This document shows positions 6,624 through 14,436 of a DNA stretch of 16,940 nucleotides, piece by piece (the first letter of the stretch is position 1; the number at the start of each line of letters is the position of its first letter). Origin of the DNA: CBDTTM01 sp965363355 (GTDB taxonomy: Bacteria; Bacillota; Negativicutes; Selenomonadales; Selenomonadaceae); the NCBI GenBank assembly GCA_965363355.1, contig CBDTTM010000037.1, forward strand, positions 1 to 16,940. The letters run 5' to 3'. Position numbers and translations under genes: made by a program. The notes under the pieces were generated by a model, which saw nothing but the letters and a program-made list of their open reading frames with translations, ran no database searches and was not told the DNA's origin.

Positions 6624-7994
6624 ATGGATCTTTTAATTAAAAATGGAATAATTATTACAACAACAGATCGTTTCATTGCCGATATTGCAATAAATGAAGG
6701 CATCATCATGGAAATTGGCAAAAATCTCATGGTAGAGGCTGAAACTGTAGTAGATGCAAAGGGAAAACTTATTTTGCCCGGTGCGATTGATGTCCATACG
6801 CATCTTGCCATGCCATTTGGTGGTACGGTCTCGGCGGATAGTTATTTGTCAGGGACGAGAGCTGCAGCTTGCGGCGGTGTTACGACGGTTTTTGATTATC
6901 CCGTGCAGCGAAGCGGTGGTTCCATCATGTCGTTGATCAATGAAAAAAAAGAAATCTGTGCCGAAGAAGCCTGTGTGGATTATGCATTCCATTGCTGCAT
7001 CACAGATCTAAATGAAGGCGAAATCCTACATGAGATGGAAACAGCCGTACAGGAAGGAATTACTAGTTTTAAATGCTTTTTGGTATATAAAAAAGAAGGC
7101 ATGATGGTCGATGATGGGACACTGGTCAAACTGCTTTTACGAGCAAAGGAACTGGGTGCTATGATCAACGTGCATGCTGAAAATCCAGATTTAATCGATT
7201 TGAATATTGAGCAATTTAAAGCGGAAGGAAAGCTTAGTCCTTGGTATCATTATATGAGCAGACCTGAATTCGTTGAGGCAGAAGCGGATAAACGTACGAT
7301 TCATTGGGCAAAACATATGAAAGCACCTGTTTATATCGTTCATATGGCAGATAAGGAAGGTCTTGAAGCGGCGATCGATGCCAAAAAAGAAGGCAATGAA
7401 ATATATGTGGAGACCTGTCCGCAATATTTGGAATTTACCGCAGATGTATATAAAAGAGATGATGGCAGAAACTTTGTTTGTTCACCACCAATGAAAGGCG
7501 AGGAAAGTAGAAAGGCTTTATGGACTGCCTTGAAATCAGGCATGATCGATACCGTAGCGACAGATCACTGCCCATTTCAAAGTTATGAAAAAGATTGGGG
7601 CAAAGATGATTTCACCAAAATCCCGAATGGATGTGCAGGCGTAGAGAATCTATATCCGTATTTGCTCGATGCAGCAAACGCAGGTGAAATATCTTTTGAG
7701 CGAGTTGTCGAGGTGTGTTCCAGTAATCCGGCTAAAATCTTCGGCTGCAAGCAGAAAGGGGCTATCCAGGTAGGAAAAGATGCAGATATTGTGATTTATG
7801 ATAAAGAAAAAGATTTTACGATATCAGCTGCTTCCATGCATTCAGATTGTGACCACACGATTTGGGAAGGCAAAAAATTGCATGGATATCCAGTGCAGAC
7901 ATACCTTCGAGGAAAGTTAGTTTACGACAACGGTGAATTCGTTGGTAAACCAGGCATGGGGAAATTTGTGAAAAGGGCAGCGAAGAAAGTTTAA
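6624..7994 (+). CDS. pydB: Dihydropyrimidinase (D-hydantoinase family)
   Basis: This 456-residue cytosolic metal-dependent amidohydrolase would hydrolyse 5,6-dihydrouracil to N-carbamoyl-beta-alanine. The binuclear metal site is complete: H58 and H60 (DVHTH), the lysine to be carboxylated K150 (SFKCF), H184 (NVHAEN), H240 (YIVHMADKEG) and D314 (TDHCPF). Y155 after the lysine is where the family has its substrate-contacting tyrosine. The frame can be read from an ATG at 6582, but family alignment and GAAGGGGA upstream favour the ATG at 6624, even though the spacing is slightly long. The gene is followed after 11 bases by the Fe-S PreA gene. Hydantoinases acting on other cyclic ureides share these motifs; assignment to dihydropyrimidines rests on the neighbouring dehydrogenases. 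Confidence 0.92.
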   Translation: MDLLIKNGIIITTTDRFIADIAINEGIIMEIGKNLMVEAETVVDAKGKLILPGAIDVHTHLAMPFGGTVSADSYLSGTRAAACGGVTTVFDYPVQRSGGSIMSLINEKKEICAEEACVDYAFHCCITDLNEGEILHEMETAVQEGITSFKCFLVYKKEGMMVDDGTLVKLLLRAKELGAMINVHAENPDLIDLNIEQFKAEGKLSPWYHYMSRPEFVEAEADKRTIHWAKHMKAPVYIVHMADKEGLEAAIDAKKEGNEIYVETCPQYLEFTADVYKRDDGRNFVCSPPMKGEESRKALWTALKSGMIDTVATDHCPFQSYEKDWGKDDFTKIPNGCAGVENLYPYLLDAANAGEISFERVVEVCSSNPAKIFGCKQKGAIQVGKDADIVIYDKEKDFTISAASMHSDCDHTIWEGKKLHGYPVQTYLRGKLVYDNGEFVGKPGMGKFVKRAAKKV

Positions 7995-8005
7995 GAGGTA
8001 TTGTT

Positions 8006-9496
8006 ATGAAATATCAAGATATTATAGTTTCAACGAATACAGCATCGTGTTTATTATGTTACGACGCAGCTTGCAGCAATGCTTGTAAAAAAGGCTTGGC
8101 AGTAGATAAAATTTTAAGAGCTTTGCGATTTGAAAATAAAACCAGTGCAAAGTCGATGCTAGGGGACAATATTCCCTGCAAGGATTGCAAAACGAAGGAT
8201 TGTATGGAAGCCTGCGTTCGAAAAAATATAGACAAGCCTGTTCCAATCCATACGATTTTTGAACAGGCGGCGCAGTACAGAAGTGTTTCCAAAAAGAAGG
8301 TTGATTTAGGAACGGATCTTTGTGGGATATCTTGTGAAAATCCTTTTTTTCTCTCTTCATCGGTCGTGGGCAGCAATTATGAGATGGTAGCGAAGGCTTT
8401 TGAGCTCGGCTGGGCAGGCGTGGCATTTAAAACAATTGGGATGTTCGTTCCTAAGGAAGTTTCACCGAGATTTGACCATCTTCAAAAAGAAGGCATGCCC
8501 TTTATTGGTTTTAAAAATATTGAACAGATCTCCGAACATACACTAGAAGAAAATTTAAGCTATTTTAAAAAGCTGAAAAAAAATTATCCTTCCAAGATCA
8601 TTATTGCCTCTATTATGGGACAGACGGAAAAAGAATGGGAAATATTAGCATCTAAAGTTGAAGAGGCTGGAGCGGATATCATCGAATGCAACTTTTCTTG
8701 TCCTCATATGACGGGCAAAGGATTGGGCAGTGATATCGGCACAGATCCCAAGCTCGTTGCGGCCTACACGCGTGCGACGAGAAAAGGAAGCAAGCTGCCA
8801 ATCCTTGCTAAAATGACGCCGAATATCACCAATATGGAAATTCCAGCAATTGCGGCAATTGAAGCTGGTGCGGATGGAATTGCCGCAATCAATACGATCA
8901 AAAGCATTATGAATGTAAATTTGAAAACTTTTGTGTCAGGGCCAAATGTTGAAGGCCATACAGCTGTTGGCGGATACTCGGGCAAAGCCGTTAAACCGAT
9001 TGCCTTGCGCTTCATTTATGATATGAAGAAACAAAAGCAATTAAAAGATGTTCCCATCAGCGGAATGGGCGGCATTGAAACCTGGCGAGATGCTGTGGAA
9101 TTCATCGCTATGGGCTGTTCAACGATTCAAGTGACAACGGCCGTCATGCAGTATGGATACCGGATCATTGAAGATATGATAGAAGGCCTTGCTTACTATA
9201 TGCTCGATAATGGATATGAAAAAGTGAGCGATTTTGTCGGCAAGGCGATAGAAAATATCCATTTAGCCGACAAGCTTGATCGGAAAAGCATATGCTATCC
9301 CAAATTTCATAGAGATTTATGTGTGGGGTGTGGCCGCTGTTATTTGGCCTGTTACGATGGAGGCCATCAAGCATTGACCTTTGGCACTCCCAAAAAACCT
9401 ATTATGGATGCCAAAAAATGTGTAGGGTGCCATCTTTGTTTGACCGTTTGTCCGGTTGATGCAATTTCACCAGGAAGTAGAGTAGCAAAAATATAG
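8006..9496 (+). CDS. preA: Dihydropyrimidine dehydrogenase, PreA type with N-terminal DPD domain-I-like Fe-S domain
   Basis: This 496-residue protein has three parts. Residues 15-81 hold eight cysteines (C15, C18, C23, C27, C58, C61, C66, C70) in a CLLCYDAAC-x3-C ... CKDCKTKDC-x3-C pattern resembling domain I of mammalian dihydropyrimidine dehydrogenase, which binds two [4Fe-4S] clusters. Residues about 99-400 are the FMN barrel. By comparison with the mammalian enzyme, substrate contacts N171, N229, N296 and T297 and the catalytic loop S231-C232-P233-H234 are all kept. Residues 439-482 form a ferredoxin-like domain for two more clusters (C439/442/445/449 and C472/475/478/482). The FAD and NAD(P)H domains that follow domain I in the full enzyme, or in PreT, are absent. 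It would reduce uracil to dihydrouracil at FMN; the electron source is unknown. AAGAGGT precedes the ATG. Confidence 0.88.
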   Translation: MKYQDIIVSTNTASCLLCYDAACSNACKKGLAVDKILRALRFENKTSAKSMLGDNIPCKDCKTKDCMEACVRKNIDKPVPIHTIFEQAAQYRSVSKKKVDLGTDLCGISCENPFFLSSSVVGSNYEMVAKAFELGWAGVAFKTIGMFVPKEVSPRFDHLQKEGMPFIGFKNIEQISEHTLEENLSYFKKLKKNYPSKIIIASIMGQTEKEWEILASKVEEAGADIIECNFSCPHMTGKGLGSDIGTDPKLVAAYTRATRKGSKLPILAKMTPNITNMEIPAIAAIEAGADGIAAINTIKSIMNVNLKTFVSGPNVEGHTAVGGYSGKAVKPIALRFIYDMKKQKQLKDVPISGMGGIETWRDAVEFIAMGCSTIQVTTAVMQYGYRIIEDMIEGLAYYMLDNGYEKVSDFVGKAIENIHLADKLDRKSICYPKFHRDLCVGCGRCYLACYDGGHQALTFGTPKKPIMDAKKCVGCHLCLTVCPVDAISPGSRVAKI

Positions 9497-9527
9497 AAGT
9501 CATCATTAAATGGAAGAGGGCTATTTT

Positions 9528-10793
9528 ATGTATAGATGCAGTAGTGAAAGAATGTCAGATAAAATAAAAACATTTAGCGAATATGGAAATGCAGGACATG
9601 GCGGAGTCACCAGATATACGCTTTCAGCAGCGGATGCATTTGCCAGAAAAGAATTTATCAAACGCATGGAATCTATTGGCGCGATTATTGAAACAGACGA
9701 TGTAGCCAACATGTATGCAACGATTCCGGGCACGGATCCGAGCTCCAAAAGAATCGTAATGGCATCGCATACCGATTCGGTTATGAATGGCGGAAATTAT
9801 GATGGGATTCTAGGGGTTATGTCGGCCATGGAAGTCCTCGAAACTGTAGTCGAGCAAAATATACCACATAAACATCCATTGACGGCGATGATTTGGACAA
9901 ATGAAGAGGGTTCGTTGTATCCGCCGGCGATGATGGGCTCGGGAATTGTTTGTTATGATTACCTTCCTGAAGATATTCGCGGGAAATTCAAACTAGAGGA
10001 TATGCTACAGTCAAAAAGTATAGTGGATTTCAAAACGACATTTGGTGAAGTTTTAAAGCAATCTGAATTTAAAGGGGCAAAAGCGAATAGACTCAGTCCT
10101 GATAAATATTTATACATGTTTGAAACGCATATAGAGCAGGGACCGATACTTGAAGACCATAAAAAAGATATCGGCATTGTAGATTGCGTGCTGGGCATGT
10201 TTAATTATCGATTGAAATTTTTTGGACAGACGACACATGCAGGAACTTTTCCCATGCCAAAACGTAAAGATGCTTTTTTTGCGGCAGCGCAAGCAATCGT
10301 TTATTTGCATAATGAAATTGATAAACTCGGATATCCTGAACTTGTGTATACGACAGGCGAGGTGGTTTGCCATCCAGGGATTCATACATGCGTACCGGAT
10401 TTCTTTGATTTTTCCTTTGATTGTCGGCACGAGGATCCGCAGGTATTAGAGAAAGTGCTTTCAATTGTAAAGGCTTGTGCCGAAAAAGTATGGGCGGGTT
10501 GCAGCTGCAGCGTCGAAAAAGCCTGGAACAGAGATACCGTGTATTGGGATGAAAAATTAGTGCGCTATAGTGAAGATGCAGCTAAAGAACTGGATATCAG
10601 TTATCAAATCATCCATTCTGGTGCAGGTCATGATGCTCAATTTGCAGCCTATATGATTCCGACAACCATGATTTTCGTGCAGTCAAAAGATGGATTGTCG
10701 CATTGTGAACAGGAATATTCGAGCCCTCAAAACTGTACGGCAGGTGCTACGGTCATGTTAAATGCAGTGTTAAAAGCCGACTGCGCTGATTAA
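9528..10793 (+). CDS. pydC: N-carbamoyl-beta-alanine amidohydrolase (beta-ureidopropionase, M20/hydantoinase-carbamoylase family)
   Basis: This 421-residue Zn-dependent hydrolase belongs to the bacterial carbamoylase/allantoate amidohydrolase branch of the M20 fold. The binuclear metal ligands are recognisable: H81 (ASHTDS), D92 (NYDGILG), E127 (TNEEGS), H201 (THIEQGP) and H392 (LSHCEQE). HAGTFPM (237-243) and GAGHDAQ (365-371) are the usual substrate-pocket stretches. By context it splits N-carbamoyl-beta-alanine into beta-alanine, CO2 and ammonia. The frame is open from an ATG at 9510, but GAAGAGGG sits 7 bases before the ATG at 9528, which is the likely start. It follows preA by 31 bases with no terminator. 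L-carbamoylase and allantoate amidohydrolase share these motifs, so specificity is inferred from the operon. Confidence 0.9.
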   Translation: MYRCSSERMSDKIKTFSEYGNAGHGGVTRYTLSAADAFARKEFIKRMESIGAIIETDDVANMYATIPGTDPSSKRIVMASHTDSVMNGGNYDGILGVMSAMEVLETVVEQNIPHKHPLTAMIWTNEEGSLYPPAMMGSGIVCYDYLPEDIRGKFKLEDMLQSKSIVDFKTTFGEVLKQSEFKGAKANRLSPDKYLYMFETHIEQGPILEDHKKDIGIVDCVLGMFNYRLKFFGQTTHAGTFPMPKRKDAFFAAAQAIVYLHNEIDKLGYPELVYTTGEVVCHPGIHTCVPDFFDFSFDCRHEDPQVLEKVLSIVKACAEKVWAGCSCSVEKAWNRDTVYWDEKLVRYSEDAAKELDISYQIIHSGAGHDAQFAAYMIPTTMIFVQSKDGLSHCEQEYSSPQNCTAGATVMLNAVLKADCAD

Positions 10794-10942
10794 AAAATTT
10801 GATGATGCAATTGACAAGGAAGCGTGGGGCGTAAGTAGAACTCTATAGATATGTATAATTGAGTTTGAGCTGTTGAGCAGTTCTAAGAATATAAAAAAAT
10901 AGCAGTCCTGCAGCATCAATATTTTCATGGGGAGACTTTAAT
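10794..10942 (+). promoter_or_regulatory. Intergenic spacer before the second preA, possible internal promoter
   Basis: The other gaps in this operon are 11-59 bases, whereas this one is 149. It holds a perfect -10-like TATAAT at 10854-10859 without a good -35 at standard distance; a consensus TTGACA at 10811-10816 is too far away to pair with it. TAGAACT (10836-10842) and AGTTCTA (10879-10885) form an inverted repeat around the -10. No U-tailed terminator and no copy of the cluster operator are seen. The second preA may be transcribed with the operon, from an internal promoter, or both. Confidence 0.3.
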
Positions 10943-12202
10943 ATGCTGAAAAAGAGAACATCGAATCGTTTGCGTGTATCTATAGGAAAATTGAATTTTG
11001 AGAATCCATTTATTTTGGCAGCCTCTCCATCTACTGCAAATGGGGACTTTATACGAAAGGCTTTTGAAATGGGCTGGGCTGGAGCAGTAATCAAGACCAT
11101 TAAACCGGATACGATGGAAATCGCGGATGTAAGCCCTCGTTTTAGCGTCCTAAAAGATAAAAACGGAAATAAAATTGGCTTTGAAAATTTTGAGCTAGTA
11201 GGAAAAAAAGGCACAGCTTATTGGCTGGAAGAAATTCAAGCGATCAAACGAGAATTTCCTAAGAAAATATTGATTGCCAGCATTATGGCGGACCAGTCCG
11301 CCGTTGCGTGGAAGGAATTAGCTTATAAAATCGAAAGAGCCGGTGCCGATGCCATTGAACTGAACTTTTCCTGCCCGCATGGCATGACGGAACAAGGAAT
11401 TGGTGCAGTGATTGGACAAAGTGAAAAACTTTCGGCAATGATTACCGGGTGGGTTAAAGAAACGGTTAGAATACCAGTTATAGTAAAGCTGACAGCGGAT
11501 GTTACCGATATTAAGACCATCGCAAGACAGGTCGCAGCAGCTGGCGCAGACAGCATCGTGGCGATTAACACCGTGCAGTGCCTGATGGGCGTGGACTTAG
11601 ATACGATGTCGCCTATGCCTACAGTTGATGGATTTTCTGCCTATGGCGGGTATTCTGGATACGCAGTAAAGCCTATAGGCTTGCGCTGTGTATCGCAAAT
11701 ATACAACGAAGTAGACATTCCTATTTATGGCGTTGGTGGCATTGGGTCCTGGCAAGATGCTGTTGAATATATAGCTGTCGGTGCTAATGTCGTGCAAGTT
11801 TGTACAGCGGTTATGCTGGAAGGCTGTCAAATTATTGAACCTATGTTGCAAGGCCTTGAACAATATTTGATGGAAAAACAAATTAGGAGTTTGGAAAGTT
11901 TACGCGGGATTGCTGCCCAGAAAATTAAGACGCATACCAAATTAAATCGCTCCTATATAGCAAAAGCGAAAGTTACAAATCCTAAGAAATGCACAGCTTG
12001 TTTGAAATGCCAAATAGCTTGCAGTGAATCTGGCTATAACGCTATCGAGTATCTTGGCAAAAGCATTCATATCAATCAAGCGACGTGTGATGGCTGCTCT
12101 CTTTGCAGCTTGGTCTGCCCGCAGAACATTATAAAAATGCAAACAACATTTAGTTCTACAGTAGAGATAAAAACACTTGCCTACAACGAAAGCGGCGGTT
12201 GA
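10943..12202 (+). CDS. preA: Second dihydropyrimidine dehydrogenase PreA-like subunit, canonical domain layout
   Basis: This 419-residue protein consists of an FMN-binding TIM barrel (about 10-300) and a C-terminal two-cluster ferredoxin domain (C350/353/356/360 and C382/385/388/392). The dihydropyrimidine dehydrogenase active-site set is complete: N82, N141, S143, C144, H146, N209 and T210. The NFSCPH loop with cysteine then histidine separates it from ordinary dihydroorotate dehydrogenases. Its loop reads NFSCPHGMTEQGIG, closer in length to the mammalian form than that of the first PreA (NFSCPHMTGKGLG), so the two are diverged paralogues and not a recent duplication. It has no N-terminal Fe-S domain and no adjacent PreT. 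The start ATG is preceded by GGGAGA 7 bases away. Roles to consider are a thymine- versus uracil-preferring isoenzyme, or the partner in a mixed complex with the first PreA. Confidence 0.88.
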   Translation: MLKKRTSNRLRVSIGKLNFENPFILAASPSTANGDFIRKAFEMGWAGAVIKTIKPDTMEIADVSPRFSVLKDKNGNKIGFENFELVGKKGTAYWLEEIQAIKREFPKKILIASIMADQSAVAWKELAYKIERAGADAIELNFSCPHGMTEQGIGAVIGQSEKLSAMITGWVKETVRIPVIVKLTADVTDIKTIARQVAAAGADSIVAINTVQCLMGVDLDTMSPMPTVDGFSAYGGYSGYAVKPIGLRCVSQIYNEVDIPIYGVGGIGSWQDAVEYIAVGANVVQVCTAVMLEGCQIIEPMLQGLEQYLMEKQIRSLESLRGIAAQKIKTHTKLNRSYIAKAKVTNPKKCTACLKCQIACSESGYNAIEYLGKSIHINQATCDGCSLCSLVCPQNIIKMQTTFSSTVEIKTLAYNESGG

Positions 12203-12246
12203 TGGGCACATATCTTGATAGGAATTCTCATAAATATTAGATGTGG

Positions 12247-12284
12247 AAAAAGGAGGACTTGGCGATTTCGCCAGTCCTCCTTTT
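12247..12284. terminator. Bidirectional terminator between the second preA and araC
   Basis: AAAAGGAGGACT (12247-12258) pairs with AGTCCTCCTTTT (12273-12284) over 12 bp, and the inner GGCGA/TCGCC extends the stem with a small bulge around a short loop. A-rich and T-rich ends make it usable from both strands. It separates the convergent pyrimidine operon and the fabF-araC pair; the right arm ends only 3 bases before the araC stop codon. Confidence 0.85.
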
Positions 12285-12287
12285 GGA

Positions 12288-13181
12288 TTAATTGCGGATG
12301 GGATTTTCCTTAATGGGTTGATAAATATCGAGTTCACAATAATTATCCTTGGAGATCGAAGTGTCGATGTATTCAAACCGAAAAGTATCAGCCGACTTGA
12401 AGCCTGAATTGAAAATCCATTTGGAATACATGTGGACCAACAATCGGCCGATTTGTCGGCCTTTGATGTCTTTGGGATGAAAAAAGCCGACAAAACGAAA
12501 AGCCACATATTTATGAGCTGGAAGTGTCAATCCCACCATTCCTTTAGGAATATGCTCTAAACTGTCAACCTCAAGAGACGGCGTATAGTAGATGTAGCCG
12601 TTGTTCTTAGGATTCCAGTCGGTATGTCCAAAGTAAATGTTTGGATTAACTGGATTGGCAATCTTTTCTTTCTGCTGGTAGTAGAAGTCGATACCATAGG
12701 CATTGGCTGTTTGGTCACCCGATTTACTGCTGATTTTATGAGGCGTGCCAACTAAATAAATTTTAGGTTTATAGACGAAGAATGGTTTATATATAATGGA
12801 ATTATTGACCGACAAAATGTCATGTACATTTAATTTTTCTTTAATGATTAAAGAGAGATGTTCAGACCGTACTTTTTGCGGCGTGTGTCCAAATTTTTTT
12901 CGGAACGCGCGGATATAGGACTGTTCATAATCAAAGCCATATTCCAGGGCAATATCAATAATTCGCATATTGGTTTGCAGCAATTCATTTACACTAGAGG
13001 AAAGCTTTCTGGATTGTACATACTCCATCAAGGGTTCGCCCGTTAATGACTTAAACATTCTATGCAAATGATATTTGGATATTCCTGCGTGGATAGCAAG
13101 TTCATCCAAAATAATCTTACTGTAAATATTATTTTCAATATAATTAATACAAGATACGACAATTTCTTTCATGTCTACCAT
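12288..13181 (-). CDS. AraC family transcriptional regulator with GyrI-like effector-binding domain
   Basis: This 297-residue protein has two AraC-type helix-turn-helix motifs at the N-terminus (about 5-105; ILDELAIHAGISKYHLHRMFKSLTG and IIDIALEYGFDYEQSYIRAFRKKFGHTP) and a C-terminal region of about 160 residues resembling the GyrI/AraC_E_bind effector domain of SoxS/Rob/BmrR-type regulators, with YEx/GYIYY-like strands and the late FRFEYIDTS. Such proteins usually respond to small or amphipathic molecules. It begins 22 bases after the fabF stop on the same strand, so the two are probably cotranscribed. The ATG at 13181 has GGGAG at a long distance; the ATG at 13172 is an alternative start. 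Its targets are not visible; I see no evidence that it controls the pyrimidine genes across the terminator. Confidence 0.82.
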   Translation of the reverse strand: MVDMKEIVVSCINYIENNIYSKIILDELAIHAGISKYHLHRMFKSLTGEPLMEYVQSRKLSSSVNELLQTNMRIIDIALEYGFDYEQSYIRAFRKKFGHTPQKVRSEHLSLIIKEKLNVHDILSVNNSIIYKPFFVYKPKIYLVGTPHKISSKSGDQTANAYGIDFYYQQKEKIANPVNPNIYFGHTDWNPKNNGYIYYTPSLEVDSLEHIPKGMVGLTLPAHKYVAFRFVGFFHPKDIKGRQIGRLLVHMYSKWIFNSGFKSADTFRFEYIDTSISKDNYCELDIYQPIKENPIRN

Positions 13182-13203
13182 ATCAGTTCACTCGCTCCCA
13201 ATT

Positions 13204-14436
13204 TTAAAAAGCCTTTAAAACCAGTGTAGCATTATGTCCGCCAAATCCAAATGAATTTGATAAGGCATAGGTTAGAGGTGCTTTTTTTCCCTCATTTGGC
13301 ACATAGTACAAATCGCAGGCCGGATCTTTCGTCTTGTAATTGATGGTTGGCGGTAAAAATCCATTCTTTAGGGCGGAGGCAGTTATAATGGCTTCGATGC
13401 CTCCGGCAGCACCCAGCAAATGGCCAGTCATCGACTTTGTCGAACTTACAGCAAGCTCATATGCATGTTTTTGAAAAACAGTTTTTATCGCCATTGTTTC
13501 CATTTTATCACCTAATGGGGTTGAAGTTCCATGGGCATTTATATAGTCGATGGCTTGCGGCTCAATCGCAGCATCTTCTAGTGCGAGCTTCATACAGCGA
13601 GCGGCACCTTCGCCGCCTTCAGCCGGTGCGGTAATATGGTACGCATCATTTGTCGCACCATACCCTATAATTTCTGCAATAATATTCGCTCCTCGCTGCA
13701 TTGCATGGTTAAGTTCTTCTAGAATAAGAATGCCCGCGCCATCTCCTAAGACAAAGCCGTTTCGTTCCATGTCAAATGGCCTGGAAGCTGTAGCTGGATC
13801 TAAATTGGTCGTCATGGCTTTCATCGAACAAAAACCGGAAAGAGCCAATCTGGTCATTGCCGCTTCGGCGCCACCGGCAATCATCATCTCAGCACTATTT
13901 CTTTGAATGATTTTATAAGCATCGCCAATGGCATTTGTCGAGGAAGCGCAGGCTGAAACCGTGCATTCAGAAAAACCTTTTAAACCATACTTTATGGCGA
14001 CAAGCCCGGCAGCCATGTTCGGCAGCATCATTGGAATTAGAAATGGACTGATTTTATGCGGACCTTTTTCTAAGAGGGTTGTATGCTGGTTTTCAATTGT
14101 TTCAATTCCGCCGATGCCCGTTCCGATAATGACGCCAACACGCTCTTTATCCATCGTTGAAAATTCAATAGCAGCTTCTTCAATCGCCATTTTGGTGGCA
14201 GCCATAGCATACTGGACGAAACGGTCCATTCGCTTGAGTTCTTTCTTTTCAAGAAAATTAGCCGGATCGAAATCTTTTATTTCAGCACCTACTTGGGTAG
14301 GCAGATCATCAACTTGGATGTTTTCAATTTTACTTATGCCTGATTTTCCTGTTTGTATCGCTTGCCAGAGTTCACTACTACTGCATCCTAAAGAAGATAT
14401 GGCACCCATTCCGGTAATAACTACGCGTCTATTCAT
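13204..14436 (-). CDS. fabF: Beta-ketoacyl-ACP synthase II
   Basis: This 410-residue condensing enzyme elongates acyl-ACP with malonyl-ACP in fatty acid synthesis. The Cys-His-His catalytic triad is complete: C163 (TVSACASS), H302 (NAHGTSTPLGD) and H339 (SMTGHLLGAAGG), with K334 in the conserved STKSMTG and the C-terminal SNSFGFGGHN. The length is normal for FabF. AGGAGGC lies 7 bases before the ATG at 14436. It stands apart from a fab operon, with only an AraC-type regulator downstream, so it may be a housekeeping copy or an accessory paralogue; a genome-wide count of fabF genes would decide. A large plus-strand open frame opposite its 5' half is a shadow of its codon composition. Confidence 0.95.
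   Translation of the reverse strand: MNRRVVITGMGAISSLGCSSSELWQAIQTGKSGISKIENIQVDDLPTQVGAEIKDFDPANFLEKKELKRMDRFVQYAMAATKMAIEEAAIEFSTMDKERVGVIIGTGIGGIETIENQHTTLLEKGPHKISPFLIPMMLPNMAAGLVAIKYGLKGFSECTVSACASSTNAIGDAYKIIQRNSAEMMIAGGAEAAMTRLALSGFCSMKAMTTNLDPATASRPFDMERNGFVLGDGAGILILEELNHAMQRGANIIAEIIGYGATNDAYHITAPAEGGEGAARCMKLALEDAAIEPQAIDYINAHGTSTPLGDKMETMAIKTVFQKHAYELAVSSTKSMTGHLLGAAGGIEAIITASALKNGFLPPTINYKTKDPACDLYYVPNEGKKAPLTYALSNSFGFGGHNATLVLKAF

Noticed and set aside
8022..8426. Minus-strand open frames opposite the N-terminal Fe-S domain of the first preA
   Set aside because: Shadows of a cysteine-rich coding region; the plus-strand frame has clear conserved motifs and a ribosome binding site.
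10943..12202. Reading the PreA proteins as dihydroorotate dehydrogenases
   Set aside because: The NFSCPH catalytic loop, the conserved N82/N141/N209-T210 set and the C-terminal two-cluster ferredoxin domain are of the dihydropyrimidine dehydrogenase type, and the operon is catabolic.
11942..12508. Minus-strand open frame (188 codons) spanning the second preA 3' end, the terminator and the araC 3' end
   Set aside because: It crosses a strong bidirectional terminator and overlaps two well-supported genes in other frames; no family resemblance.
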